From JAQUBU01 sp036677685 (GTDB lineage Bacteria > Bacillota > Syntrophomonadia > Syntrophomonadales > Syntrophomonadaceae), in assembly GCA_036677685.1 (NCBI GenBank), contig JAVBWA010000004.1, positions 124,001-188,000 of the forward strand: DNA of 64,000 nucleotides. Direction: 5' to 3'. The position numbers and the translations under genes are program-made. The notes under the pieces were generated by a model. It was not told the origin of the DNA. It ran no database searches and saw only the letters and a list, made by a program, of their open reading frames with translations. Of this stretch, positions 9,425 through 18,160 are shown one piece after another; the stretch's first letter is position 1, and every line of letters begins with the position of its first letter.

Positions 9425-9709
9425 TCAAAATACATCCTCAAGCTTGATTTCCAGGCCGGGGAAGAGTTCACTGCTTAATATCTGACCGGCGGCAAAGTCG
9501 CCGGTTTTTTGATATTTACCCTCCTCATCGAGACTGTAAACTACAACAACATTGAACTTTGGAAAGACCACCCAGTATTTTAGAACTCCGCTTCGCTCAC
9601 AGAGATTGAATTTTTCGTTCAGTTCCTTCTTGGCGGTGAAAGGGGAGATGATTTCAACGACCAGGTTGGATACTCTCTTCACGAAGCAAACGCCGTTCCT
9701 CAATACCAA
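9425..9709 (-). pseudogene. C-terminal fragment of a Uma2-family (DUF820) nuclease-like protein
   Basis: The 94 residues match only the second half of the Uma2/DUF820 family: LVVEIISPFTAKKELNEKFN, then GVLKYWVVFPKFNVVVVY. The PD-(D/E)XK-like core normally begins with a Pro-Asp before LVVE. Here those positions read Ser-Asn, so a key acidic residue is lost, and no matching N-terminal half is visible upstream on the minus strand. The only start is a weak TTG. A plus-strand terminator for the neighbouring operon lies inside it. It is most likely a decaying remnant. Confidence 0.65.
9485..9510 (+). terminator. Rho-independent terminator of the glycan operon
   Basis: A perfect 7-bp stem (ACCGGCG / CGCCGGT) with a 7-nt loop is followed by six T on the plus strand, 75 nt after the DUF218 stop codon. 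It lies antisense inside the Uma2 remnant. Confidence 0.8.
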
Positions 9710-9956
9710 TCTTTGTATCCATTATATTTGAGCACCACAAATGAAGGCAAGTTTCGAAAGGGCAATACTAACGTGAGGCAGCGCGCAATACTGGAGAAAA
9801 ATAGCAAACACGCACCTTTATGGAATTATTTGCTTATTGTATTTCAGGTGCTTTATCTTAATAGCGGCATATAGCAAAACGGAATATAATGTACGTTTAC
9901 ATATCCAATAACTATGGAGTTAGCAGTATATGAATCATTAGAATGGAGGGATAAAT

Positions 9957-10523
9957 GTGAAATTTGGCAAAGTTGAACAACTAAGGGATGAAGTTATAGG
10001 GATCCGACCGGTTTATGGAGAGAATGGCAATTGTACTGAACTATTACTGAAGAGCGCCGAAATTGTCCTGGACAAGCGGAACGTGAATTCGGTTAAAAAG
10101 GCTTTGGCTATGGCTTATGCCATCGATCTGAAAGCACAGCGCCGCCAACTGCAAGCCAGTTTAAAACGCAAAGGTGGGCCTTTCCCTTTTTACCTTTCAA
10201 GGAAGAGGGTCTTCATTCCTCTTAAAATGCGCCGCGTAGTGAGCGGTAATGACGCAGTTTACGGGTTCCTTGACTTGGATTATATATATGAACATGAACT
10301 CATATCCAGCCGAAAAAGTATTGTTAAATTATCTAATGCTCTGAGGCTGGAGGTCTTAAGCAGCCGCCAAACGGCGCTTGGAGCTCAGCACGATGGGATG
10401 GCAGTGGTTGAATTTCTAAATAGGCAGGTGGAAGAGGTGGATGATGGTATAAGTGATGAGCAGTTAGCAGCAGCAGTTCGTTTGATTATTAGTACCATAG
10501 CCAGAGTGGTGCCGGATTCCTAA
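9957..10523 (+). CDS. Uncharacterised protein, possibly ComK-like
   Basis: A 188-residue protein with a GGAGGG ribosome binding site (9945-9950) before GTG 9957. I cannot assign it firmly. The middle part reads PFYLSRKRVFIPLKMRR, followed by a GFLDLDYI-type strand, a long strand pair ending SNALRLEVLSSRQT, and a helix (GMAVVEFLNRQVEE). The order (a short hydrophobic strand ending in Pro-Leu, a Trp/Tyr-type strand, then a basic 'iS-x-x-ql' segment) recalls the competence regulator ComK of Bacillus, which is of similar length. The similarity is weak and ComK's invariant residues are not all present. It has its own terminator and no operon partner. Confidence 0.45.
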   Translation: MKFGKVEQLRDEVIGIRPVYGENGNCTELLLKSAEIVLDKRNVNSVKKALAMAYAIDLKAQRRQLQASLKRKGGPFPFYLSRKRVFIPLKMRRVVSGNDAVYGFLDLDYIYEHELISSRKSIVKLSNALRLEVLSSRQTALGAQHDGMAVVEFLNRQVEEVDDGISDEQLAAAVRLIISTIARVVPDS

Positions 10524-10624
10524 CTTAGAGGGGGTGAAAATATTACCCAAAACTTCCTCATTTGCCAATTTTATATTTTAAAGTTATGGTCTATGTGGTA
10601 AAATCCAATATACATTATGATACT

Positions 10625-10657
10625 GAAGGGGACCTTGAATTGCTCCCCTTCCTTTTA
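10625..10657 (+). terminator. Rho-independent terminator
   Basis: An 8-bp stem (GAAGGGGA / TCCCCTTC) with an 11-nt loop and a CTTTT tail stands about 100 nt after the stop of the possible ComK-like gene. Confidence 0.65.
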
Positions 10658-10734
10658 CATATGGCAAAATAGGACTTAAGCACTGTTTTTTATTAATTAT
10701 TCGTAAAATTATTAAAAAACTTGCTTTGCTTTGC

Positions 10735-10759
10735 AGGAATATTTATCCGGGTGTAGAAT
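10735..10759 (+). promoter_or_regulatory. Candidate sigma-H promoter
   Basis: AGGAATA - 11 nt - GTAGAAT fits the Bacillus/Clostridium sigma-H pattern (AGGAwwT, 11-12 nt, RnnGAAT). It stands ~400 nt upstream of the SLH protein start and would give a long, hairpin-rich leader. No better promoter was seen in the gap. The assignment rests on motif match only. Confidence 0.5.
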
Positions 10760-11157
10760 GATATACCTACTATAGTTGCCCCTTTTTATGGGATGTAAAG
10801 ACAGTAGAATATTCTTCGAGTATAGGTACTATATTTTAAATATTGTTATGTACAGCAGGATTTGCTAAGGTGGGTTAGCTTAAATAAATATTGATTTCCC
10901 TTCGATACTAAAGCATGAGTTTCGCAATCAAACCGCAATAAAAGCGGTTTGAGTATAGAGCTTAAAGGGGGTGGTATATGAGTAGGGCAAATGATTAGTA
11001 ACATGTCATAGTAGAATCAGACCCGAAGGTTTTTTCTTTGCAAAGAAAAATTATCTTGGGGAGATAGGTATCTCCCATCCCTCTATTGTAGCAATCCTAT
11101 ATTGTATTACTTAATACAGGGAAATCAACGTTTATAATGAATAGGGGTGAATTATCC
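10760..11157 (+). promoter_or_regulatory. Long structured 5' leader of the SLH protein gene
   Basis: This non-coding stretch carries several exact inverted repeats: 10929-10951 (8-bp arms, CAAACCGC/GCGGTTTG), 11031-11050 (a 20-bp perfect palindrome around TTTG/CAAA) and 11059-11076 (GGGAGATA/TATCTCCC with a 2-nt loop). Long leaders are common on abundant S-layer messages, where they raise mRNA stability. I looked for known riboswitch cores (cyclic-di-GMP types among them) and did not find one. Confidence 0.45.
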
Positions 11158-12609
11158 TTGAAAATGTCACGAAAACCTAAAACTTTTCTGGTCCTGTTAT
11201 TAGTGGCCATGTTCCTCATGACCCAGGTGGCAGTGGCGGGAGCAGCGACTGTAAACTGGAATACCATTAGTACGGTTAGGGTAAATGGTACGGTTTCCGG
11301 TACGGTCTACGAGAACAACATAGCTAGCAATGTATATGCTACGGTCTATGCCGATGTCATCAATGCTGTTAGTGGTGCTGTTTATACATCAAGTACTCCT
11401 GTTGTAACGGCTCAGTATATCTATGATCCTGGTAAGGTTTTTGTCGTTACTATGGGAAGCTACGGTTTATTGGTAGGCCAAACATATAAAGTGCAGTTAA
11501 AGGTATATTCCGCAACTACTGCTGCTGGAATCAACCTTGCGAATGCTCCTCAAACTGCGGATTCTAGCACATTTACATTGTATTCGGCTCAGGATACCGG
11601 TGGCGGCGGTGGTGGTAGTAACGATACCACAACTACCACAACAACAACTACTACTACAACTGTAACCACTTCAGCTAGTGGTGCTGTAACTGCTGCTGCA
11701 GGCGGAACTGTAACTGCTGATGGTATTACTGTAAGTGTACCTGCTGGTGCTCTTAGCGGTAATGGAACCCTGAGTATTAATCCGGTTACCGACCTGAGCA
11801 AGACTCCGGTAGGAACCCTGTTTAAACTGGGCAGCACCGTAGTAGACATTGTGCTTACTGGTGCAACCTTAACCGGAACCCTGGATATCAGCCTGGATTA
11901 TGACAAAACCGCACTGGCCAACATTCCTGCTGACCAGATCGGCATCAGCTATTGGAATGAAGCCCGCGGCGGCTGGGTATATGTTGGCGGAACTGTTGAC
12001 ACTGCAACAGGCAAGGTTACTGTAAAAGTTAACCATTTAACCAAGTTTGCGGTTATTGCCAATCCGAACCTGAAGATTCCTACCGACATCACAGGCAACT
12101 GGGCTTATGACAGCATCAAGCGCCTCCTCGGTATGGGAGTTGTATCAGGATACACCGATGGCACTTTTAAACCGGGCAACAATATAACCCGTGCTGAATT
12201 TGCCAAGATCATGGTAGATGCAATGGGCTGGAAGGCTGCAGCCGCTCCCAGCTTGAAGTTTGCCGACGCTGCCCAGATTGGCGATTGGGCCAAGGGCTAT
12301 GTGGCTACAGCTGTAGAAAAGGGCCTTATTGCCGGATACAGCGATAATACCTTTAAACCTGCCAACCAGATTACCAGAGCAGAAATTGCCACCATAGTTG
12401 TCAAAGCTCTGGGCAAGACTGCCGAAGGCACTCCGGTATTTGCCGATGCCAGCGGCATCCCGGCTTGGGCGCAGGGCTATGTGGCCGTAGCTGCTAAAGA
12501 AGGAATCGTTGCCGGATACAGCGACAAGACCTTCAAAGCAGGCAACAATGCTACCAGAGCAGAAGCAGCCAAGATGGCTACCAATATGCTCACCAACCTC
12601 AAGATCTAA
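11158..12609 (+). CDS. SLH-domain surface protein with Thr-rich linker
   Basis: The start is taken as TTG 11158, which has GGGGTGA at 11144-11150; ATG 11137 lies upstream of that site and ATG 11164 is a second option. A signal peptide is clear (MSRKPKTFLVLLLVAMFL, ending near AVAGA). A ~120-residue beta-rich domain follows, then a linker of Gly and about twelve Thr, then a beta-sandwich domain of ZU5-like look (GITVSVPAGALSGNGTL). Three SLH modules end the protein: SGYTDGTFKPGNNITRAEF, AGYSDNTFKPANQITRAEI and AGYSDKTFKAGNNATRAEA. SLH modules bind pyruvylated secondary cell-wall polymer, so it is a wall-bound surface protein. A strong terminator follows. Confidence 0.88.
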   Translation: MKMSRKPKTFLVLLLVAMFLMTQVAVAGAATVNWNTISTVRVNGTVSGTVYENNIASNVYATVYADVINAVSGAVYTSSTPVVTAQYIYDPGKVFVVTMGSYGLLVGQTYKVQLKVYSATTAAGINLANAPQTADSSTFTLYSAQDTGGGGGGSNDTTTTTTTTTTTTVTTSASGAVTAAAGGTVTADGITVSVPAGALSGNGTLSINPVTDLSKTPVGTLFKLGSTVVDIVLTGATLTGTLDISLDYDKTALANIPADQIGISYWNEARGGWVYVGGTVDTATGKVTVKVNHLTKFAVIANPNLKIPTDITGNWAYDSIKRLLGMGVVSGYTDGTFKPGNNITRAEFAKIMVDAMGWKAAAAPSLKFADAAQIGDWAKGYVATAVEKGLIAGYSDNTFKPANQITRAEIATIVVKALGKTAEGTPVFADASGIPAWAQGYVAVAAKEGIVAGYSDKTFKAGNNATRAEAAKMATNMLTNLKI

Positions 12610-12648
12610 TTTGGGGTAATAATTTAATTCAATATCTAGATTAAACTT

Positions 12649-12692
12649 GCGGGGGTGTTAACCGAAGAGGTTAACACCCCCGCTTATTTTAA
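12649..12692 (+). terminator. Strong Rho-independent terminator after the SLH protein gene
   Basis: A perfect 15-bp stem (12649-12663 with 12669-12683, GCGGGGGTG at its base) with a 5-nt loop is followed by TTATTTTAA, 40 nt after the stop codon. Confidence 0.9.
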
Positions 12693-12839
12693 GCGGACTT
12701 TCAGCCCAAATTCAGTTAACGCTTAAAAAGCGTGCAGGAGAGATGTAAGTATTTGCCGAATACTACGTATAGATAAATGTAATTCGGAGTAAGGATCGGA
12801 AATTTAATACCTTAATTAACAAATTATGGAGTACATTGA

Positions 12840-15800
12840 ATGAAATTGGTACATAAAAGAAGCTGCCAGGTAGTATGGGCTCTTTTTTTATCACTATTTA
12901 TATTTTTAGCCGATACTGCTGTCGCTGTTAACAATTGTCTGGCATATGAAAATGTTGTTTTTCTCAATGACCGGTCGGCGGATATAATCGGCTCTGCATC
13001 CTTATTGGTTCCAGGATTTCTGACTCCGTCCGGTTTGAGCGGCAAAGGTCAGATAATAGGTATTGCGGATAGTGGCCTGGATAAAGGCAGTATCAGCGAC
13101 ATTCACCCCGATTTGCAGAGCGAGCCGGGGGCTATGCCCCGTGTCGCCATGCTCAAATCATATAGCGGCCGCACTGTACCCGATGATCCCAACGGGCATG
13201 GTACTCATATGGCAGCAACCATTGTGGGCAGCGGCCAAGCATCGGATGATGGTAAATACCAGGGCATTGCTCCAGGTGCCAGCCTTTATTTTCAAGCTCT
13301 GCTGGATGAACAAGGACAGCTGAGAACTCCATCCAGCATTGATGATTTGTTCAGCCCTGCCTATGAGGCAGGGGTCAGAATCCACGTTAATGGCTGGGGC
13401 AGCAGTGGAAATGATTATACTGGAAGCAGCGCCCAGATTGATAATTATGTTAACCTGCATCCTGATTTTTTACCGGTTTTTGGGGCGGGCAACAGTGGAC
13501 CGGAAGTTGCTACAATTACCACCGAAGCGAACAGTAAAAATGCGCTGGTTATTGGCAGCAGCCAGGTTCCTCGTCCGGTTTTCAGTAATGAAGCACGCTA
13601 TGCTGATCAGCCGGCAGCTTCATCCAGCCGGGGACCGGCTCAGGATGGCAGGATTAAACCGGAACTGTTGGCACCTGGTTCGGCTGTAATTTCAGCTTGT
13701 TCAAGTCTTACCACCGGCAATTTTAAGCCTAATTCCCAATACACGCTTATGGGCGGTAGCAGCATGGCTGCCGCTGTAGCCGGTGGCTCACTGGTTTTAC
13801 TAAGAGAGTATCTCAATACACATGAAGGCATTAACAATCCCTCATCAGCTTTGCTCAAGGCTTTAATGATCAACGGAGCCCGAGATGCCAAAGGAGGCTC
13901 TTCTTCCCGGCAGGGTTTTGGTATTTTGGATTTGCTGGGAACGGTACTGGCCTTGCAGGAAGCTCGTTTCAATTTGGTCGAAGAGGTAACCGGGGTTCAT
14001 ACCGGAGAGAGCCGGGAATATAAAATTCACTTGGACGGTAAAAGTGCGCCGTTTAAGGCCACGTTGGCCTGGGTCGACCCACCGGCTGGTAATGGTACTG
14101 GTCCTGCTCTGGTCAATAACCTTGACTTGATAGTAAGAGACCCCCAGGGAAAGTTATACTACGGCAACGATTTTCTGAATACCGGCTATAGCGATTCGGT
14201 AAATAATGTCGAACAGGTAACAATTCCTCAAACCATAACCGGGGAATATACCATATTTATAAAAGGAGCCAATCTTAATACTGTATATCCGAAGCAAACT
14301 TATGCTCTGGTATATGGAATGCCGCTAAAACATGAGATTGTTCGGAGTGCGGACAGCGACGGCAAAATTAGTTTAGCCAGCAGCGGCGGAATTGATTTAA
14401 CAACTTATAAAACGATAAATGAAGTAAATGGCCAACAATATTCAAAATTTGAACAAATTGCAGCCGGCACGGATGTTTATATTTCGGAAAAAACAGCCTA
14501 TTTCGTTAGCCGGAACCGTGAAATCGAGGGTGTACAGGCGCTATCGGACGGCAGTGGTCCAATGCTCATGGAGATAAATGCCGGGGTACGGGATGGCGGA
14601 TTTTTTATAGATTCGCAAGTTCTGGCCGATGAACAACTAAGGTTTTGGCTTAATGAACAATCCTTAACTGAAGTCAGTGAAATTCCAGCTGGTTCAAGAG
14701 TTATTGCGGCAGTTAATCCGGGACTTCAGACCATTTGGCAGCTTAAGGCTGAATATGATCAGGTACAAGGATTTATTGAGAATCTGAATCCTGAAAAAAG
14801 GGAAATTAAACTGGCTCAGGACCGCAATACTTATCTTATCGCTAAAGGAGCGGCCATTTCATATAATGACCAACTGCTTGAATGTGATGATCTGGATGCT
14901 CCTTACGGCTCCGCAGAAACCGCCAGCTTGGCTAAATTGGCTCCAGGAATGAAAGTGAGCCTGGTACTTTCGCCTTCCAATAAGCAAGTTCAATATATAA
15001 AGGTAACCAGAGATATAGTAATAGGTGAAGTCCATGAAGTTAATGCGAGCGGGGAGCAGTTGTTGACCCTGGACAGCGGCAAGAACTACAAAATTTTTCC
15101 CGGTGCCCAATTATTCAAAGATGGCGAAGAAGTAGGTTTCAGCGATATTAAACCGGGAGTCAAGGTATCTGCGTTGCTGCTGCCCGGGACGAGCAATATA
15201 ATACAGTTGCAAGCCATAAGCAATGTAGCTTATGGCAAGGTGGTCTATTATAATACTAAGAGCAAGACTTTATTTGTTTTTAATCAGGATAATCAATTTA
15301 AAACCTATGAGCTTAACCCTGCTGCACAAGTTTTTAAAAAGGGGCTGCAAGTGGATGCTCCCAGCATTGAGAGCGGCAAATGGGTGAGGCTTATCCTGAA
15401 TCCTGCCGGAACATCGGTCTGGCGTGTGGACATTGCAGAAGCCAACCCAGCGAATATAAAAATATTCAGTGGCCATAACCCGCTGCAAATGACTCTTAGC
15501 ATGGCGGATAACACCACTTACCAATATAACAGCTCCACTTTGTTTAGCAAAGGCGGCTATAAAATTTCTCCCGATTTAATTCTGCCCGGGGAGAGGCTGA
15601 TAATCAGTGCCCTTGATTCAATCTATCCCGGTACACCTTGCCTCGCTCAAGTAGAAGTTGTATCCAATCCTGGAATTAAAACTCCTGATATAAAAGCGGA
15701 AGCTTATTCGCTAAATGGAGTTCTTATTATTAAAGGCAACAGTAATGCCGATCGAGTGTTTTTAAACCGTTCCGATGGCAGCAGGAACAACATTGCCGTT

Positions 15801-16355
15801 AACAATGACGGCAGCTTCAGTGTAATTTATAAAATGCAGGAGAATGAAAATAAAGTACAAATCCTGGCAATGGATTTACCGGAAGGGGGAATTAAAGGTA
15901 TTGATTTAAAAATTTGCGATTTCCCGGTGCCGCAGAGCGAAAATAATTTTACCGATATTTCCGGAAATCCGGCCGAGCAGGATATAATCAATCTTGGTAA
16001 AAAGGGAATTGTCAGCGGGTACGGGGATGGAACATTTCGTCCCGAACAATGGCTTAGCCGGGCTGAATTTATAAGCATACTCGCCCGGGCAAAAAATTGG
16101 GATATTGAAGCCAGTACCACAGAACCGCAGTATTTTAAAGATAACGATCAAATCCCGTGGTGGGCGGTAGGCGCTGTTTATGCGGCCCGTAAACTGGAGA
16201 TAATCAATGGTTATCCTGATGGTAGCTTCCATCCCAGTGCTCCGATAACGAAAGGTGAAGTGGCTTTAATTATGAAATATCGAGTACCTGGCAACAAAAC
16301 TGACCCGGTAACCCGTGGCGAGGCTGCGGTTCTAATAAATCAAGCAATGCAATAA
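12840..16355 (+). CDS. Large secreted subtilisin-like protease (S8, KP-43-like) with C-terminal SLH modules
   Basis: A 1171-residue exported protein with a signal peptide at residues ~1-29. The S8 catalytic triad is visible: Asp77 in GIADSGLD, His120 in NGHGTHMA, Ser308 in GGSSMAAA. The oxyanion Asn is in FGAGNSGP. The usual Pro after the Ser motif is replaced by Ala. A beta-sandwich domain follows (residues ~380-500, with NNLDLIVRDPQG), as in KP-43-type proteases. A ~400-residue middle part contains related beta repeats of the 'V-x-x-G-K-V-x-L-L-P-G/N' kind (KPGVKVSALLLPG, ESGKWVRLILNP). The C-terminus has two SLH modules (SGYGDGTFRPEQWLSRAEF, NGYPDGSFHPSAPITKGEV) and a partial third. GGAG precedes ATG 12840. 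It is likely a wall-anchored protease that processes surface proteins or feeds on peptides. Confidence 0.88.
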   Translation: MKLVHKRSCQVVWALFLSLFIFLADTAVAVNNCLAYENVVFLNDRSADIIGSASLLVPGFLTPSGLSGKGQIIGIADSGLDKGSISDIHPDLQSEPGAMPRVAMLKSYSGRTVPDDPNGHGTHMAATIVGSGQASDDGKYQGIAPGASLYFQALLDEQGQLRTPSSIDDLFSPAYEAGVRIHVNGWGSSGNDYTGSSAQIDNYVNLHPDFLPVFGAGNSGPEVATITTEANSKNALVIGSSQVPRPVFSNEARYADQPAASSSRGPAQDGRIKPELLAPGSAVISACSSLTTGNFKPNSQYTLMGGSSMAAAVAGGSLVLLREYLNTHEGINNPSSALLKALMINGARDAKGGSSSRQGFGILDLLGTVLALQEARFNLVEEVTGVHTGESREYKIHLDGKSAPFKATLAWVDPPAGNGTGPALVNNLDLIVRDPQGKLYYGNDFLNTGYSDSVNNVEQVTIPQTITGEYTIFIKGANLNTVYPKQTYALVYGMPLKHEIVRSADSDGKISLASSGGIDLTTYKTINEVNGQQYSKFEQIAAGTDVYISEKTAYFVSRNREIEGVQALSDGSGPMLMEINAGVRDGGFFIDSQVLADEQLRFWLNEQSLTEVSEIPAGSRVIAAVNPGLQTIWQLKAEYDQVQGFIENLNPEKREIKLAQDRNTYLIAKGAAISYNDQLLECDDLDAPYGSAETASLAKLAPGMKVSLVLSPSNKQVQYIKVTRDIVIGEVHEVNASGEQLLTLDSGKNYKIFPGAQLFKDGEEVGFSDIKPGVKVSALLLPGTSNIIQLQAISNVAYGKVVYYNTKSKTLFVFNQDNQFKTYELNPAAQVFKKGLQVDAPSIESGKWVRLILNPAGTSVWRVDIAEANPANIKIFSGHNPLQMTLSMADNTTYQYNSSTLFSKGGYKISPDLILPGERLIISALDSIYPGTPCLAQVEVVSNPGIKTPDIKAEAYSLNGVLIIKGNSNADRVFLNRSDGSRNNIAVNNDGSFSVIYKMQENENKVQILAMDLPEGGIKGIDLKICDFPVPQSENNFTDISGNPAEQDIINLGKKGIVSGYGDGTFRPEQWLSRAEFISILARAKNWDIEASTTEPQYFKDNDQIPWWAVGAVYAARKLEIINGYPDGSFHPSAPITKGEVALIMKYRVPGNKTDPVTRGEAAVLINQAMQ

Positions 16356-16397
16356 AAAAAGCACCTTAATCAGGTGCTTTTTTTATTGCATTGCTTG
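16341..16397. terminator. Bidirectional terminator, perfect 25-bp inverted repeat
   Basis: The arms 16341-16365 and 16373-16397 are exact reverse complements separated by a 7-nt loop. The core stem GCACC/GGTGC is flanked by seven A and seven T, so it works on both strands. The left arm includes the last codons and the stop of the protease gene. The right arm abuts the stop codon of the convergent anti-sigma gene. Confidence 0.92.
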
Positions 16398-17393
16398 CTA
16401 CTCTTCCAGCCAAAGGACAATACTTGCTTCCTGAACCTGCTTATCCCAGGAAGTTAGCTGTTCTTGAAGGGAAGCTATTTGTTGATCAAGCCGGGCTATT
16501 TGTTCTTTGTCCTGAACTTTTTCCCGCTGATCCAGAAGACTGCGGTATTGCTCCAAGCTTGTGCTGAAACGAGCGGTTAATTCTTGCCGCTCCTCTTGGA
16601 TGCTGATTTGAGTGCCTAAAGCTTTTAATTGATTTAAAAGGGATTCTGAACTATCCAAGCTGGTAGTAATTTTTAAAATCGCAAATTTTGACCCGTCCTG
16701 ATTTTGTTGGCCCAATATTTCAGTCTGTGCTCCGGCTGCTTTTGCCATATTTATAGCCTGGGTCTTTACCGATGCCGGATCAGCTACTTGAATTTTAAGC
16801 ATAACGGTGGTCAAAAATCGTTCCTTGTTCAAAAAGACCGGTCTTGCTTCCGGATTTTTGGCGGGAACGGCCGCTATCTGTTGCTCCCCTGATCCGTTAT
16901 TTGGATTAACAGGAACTTCGTTGGCCGGAGTGTCGGATTTTACAGTAACATTTGCAACCTGTTCGGCCGGGTTGACCGAATTGTTATTTGTTTTTTGGGG
17001 TGTGGCATAATGGGTTTTAACTTTTTCAGGACTTGAATTATCCGCTACTTGTAAAAGCGGGGTAGAATTTATGGCAAGGGTGGTAAAAAGCAATATGATT
17101 GCGGCGGCAATTCCGCTCTTGGCGGTTTTGGTCCACTGCCACCGGGCAGGCTTTGCATTAATTTTCCGGTCTTGATGGATAAGTGTCATAACTGCTGAAT
17201 TAAAGTCAGGTGGGGCCGATATTTCCTTTTTGCCCAGAACCTGCAGGGCCAAAGAAATATTTTTCCATTGTTCAAGTTCCAGCCGGCAGGAAGCACACTG
17301 TTTCATATGAAATTGAAACAATTCCCGTTCCTGTTCATTCATTTCATTGTCCAGCCAAAGGGAAAACAGTTCTTTAGTTTCGTTACAGTTCAT
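16398..17393 (-). CDS. Anti-sigma factor: zf-HC2 zinc finger, one membrane segment, DUF4349-like domain
   Basis: The N-terminal zinc-binding anti-sigma domain has the pattern H-x3-C-x2-C (FHMKQCASC). A membrane helix follows near residues 98-115 (SGIAAAIILLFTTLA), then a low-complexity Asn/Pro linker. The outer ~150 residues resemble DUF4349: paired ferredoxin-like strands, then a long coiled coil, QYRSLLDQREKVQDKEQIAR, ending in SIVLWLEE. ATG 17393 is chosen because AAGGTG lies 7 nt before it; an in-frame GTG at 17402 overlaps that site. The gene begins 34 nt after the ECF sigma gene, the usual arrangement in which the anti-sigma holds the sigma at the membrane until an envelope signal arrives. 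Confidence 0.85.
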   Translation of the reverse strand: MNCNETKELFSLWLDNEMNEQERELFQFHMKQCASCRLELEQWKNISLALQVLGKKEISAPPDFNSAVMTLIHQDRKINAKPARWQWTKTAKSGIAAAIILLFTTLAINSTPLLQVADNSSPEKVKTHYATPQKTNNNSVNPAEQVANVTVKSDTPANEVPVNPNNGSGEQQIAAVPAKNPEARPVFLNKERFLTTVMLKIQVADPASVKTQAINMAKAAGAQTEILGQQNQDGSKFAILKITTSLDSSESLLNQLKALGTQISIQEERQELTARFSTSLEQYRSLLDQREKVQDKEQIARLDQQIASLQEQLTSWDKQVQEASIVLWLEE

Positions 17394-17426
17394 CAAAACC
17401 ACACCTTAGTATTAGTATAAGTACAA

Positions 17427-17999
17427 TCATTTGGAGTATTTGGAATTCATAATTTCCTTTAAGTCCCTCCGGGCCCGGTTAATGCGTGACTTTACCGTCC
17501 CCAGCGAACAACCCAATATATTTGCTATTTCCTCGTAAGAATATTCTTCAAACTCACGAAGAACCAGAACGGTCTTAAAATCAGGCTGAAGTTTTTGCAA
17601 TGCCGCATAAACTAATTGAGTAAACTCCTGCCGCTCTACTATTTCCAAAGGAGATTCATCACTGGCGGCAATTTCCCGGTTTACCTGGTTCTCATCTATA
17701 ACCATAGGCTCATCCAATGAAAAAGCGATGACTTTTTTATTTCGGCGTTGCAAATTAATCCAGCTATTTATCGCGATTCGGTGCAGCCAGGTTCCAAAAT
17801 CGGCATCATTGCGGAAAGACTTTATTCCCCTAAATGCCTGCAGGAACACTTCCTGGGCCAGATCCTGAGCGTCGTCAGGATTGCCCGCCAATCGGCTGCA
17901 TTGAGAGAAAACCCTATCCTGGTACAGGAGAACCAACTCTTCAAAAGCCTGCAGATCATGCTGGCGGCTTCGTTCCACCAGATTCTTTATTGACGACAA
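17427..17999 (-). CDS. ECF-type RNA polymerase sigma factor (SigW/RpoE-like)
   Basis: A 190-residue sigma-70 group 4 protein. Region 2 is seen in NPDDAQDLAQEVFLQAF and FRNDADFGTWLHRIAIN. Region 4 is seen in YSYEEIANILGCSLGTVKSR, the helix-turn-helix that reads the -35 element. TTG 17999 is the start, with GGGAGTG 7 nt upstream on the minus strand. A GGAACTT-N16-GTCTAA promoter lies ~45 bases upstream of it, and the same promoter faces the surface-protein gene on the other side. The likely job is autoregulated control of envelope or S-layer genes, with the membrane anti-sigma encoded next. Confidence 0.92.
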   Translation of the reverse strand: MSSIKNLVERSRQHDLQAFEELVLLYQDRVFSQCSRLAGNPDDAQDLAQEVFLQAFRGIKSFRNDADFGTWLHRIAINSWINLQRRNKKVIAFSLDEPMVIDENQVNREIAASDESPLEIVERQEFTQLVYAALQKLQPDFKTVLVLREFEEYSYEEIANILGCSLGTVKSRINRARRDLKEIMNSKYSK

Positions 18000-18044
18000 A
18001 AATGAACACTCCCTGAAACAAGCGGGTGTAAACCCACTTGCTTA

Positions 18045-18073
18045 TTAGACATCCGACGATAATAAAAAGTTCC
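18045..18073 (-). promoter_or_regulatory. ECF promoter of the sigma/anti-sigma operon
   Basis: On the minus strand GGAACTT (18073-18067) is followed by exactly 16 nt and GTCTAA (18050-18045). This matches the classical ECF/sigma-E pattern and is identical in boxes and spacing to the divergent promoter at 18161-18189. Confidence 0.8.
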
Positions 18074-18160
18074 CTAATAATACTATTAGTTTTTAGATTT
18101 TGTTATCATTGTTCTAGAATACCAAAAAATCACATCTAAAAAAACATTTCTGGTTTTGGG

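Noticed and set aside
10524..11157. Riboswitch before the SLH protein
   Set aside because: Hairpins exist, but conserved aptamer sequences of known classes were not seen.
11589..11849. Minus-strand ORF rich in Val and Pro
   Set aside because: It is the antisense reading of the Thr-rich and Gly-rich linker of the SLH protein and has no ribosome binding site.
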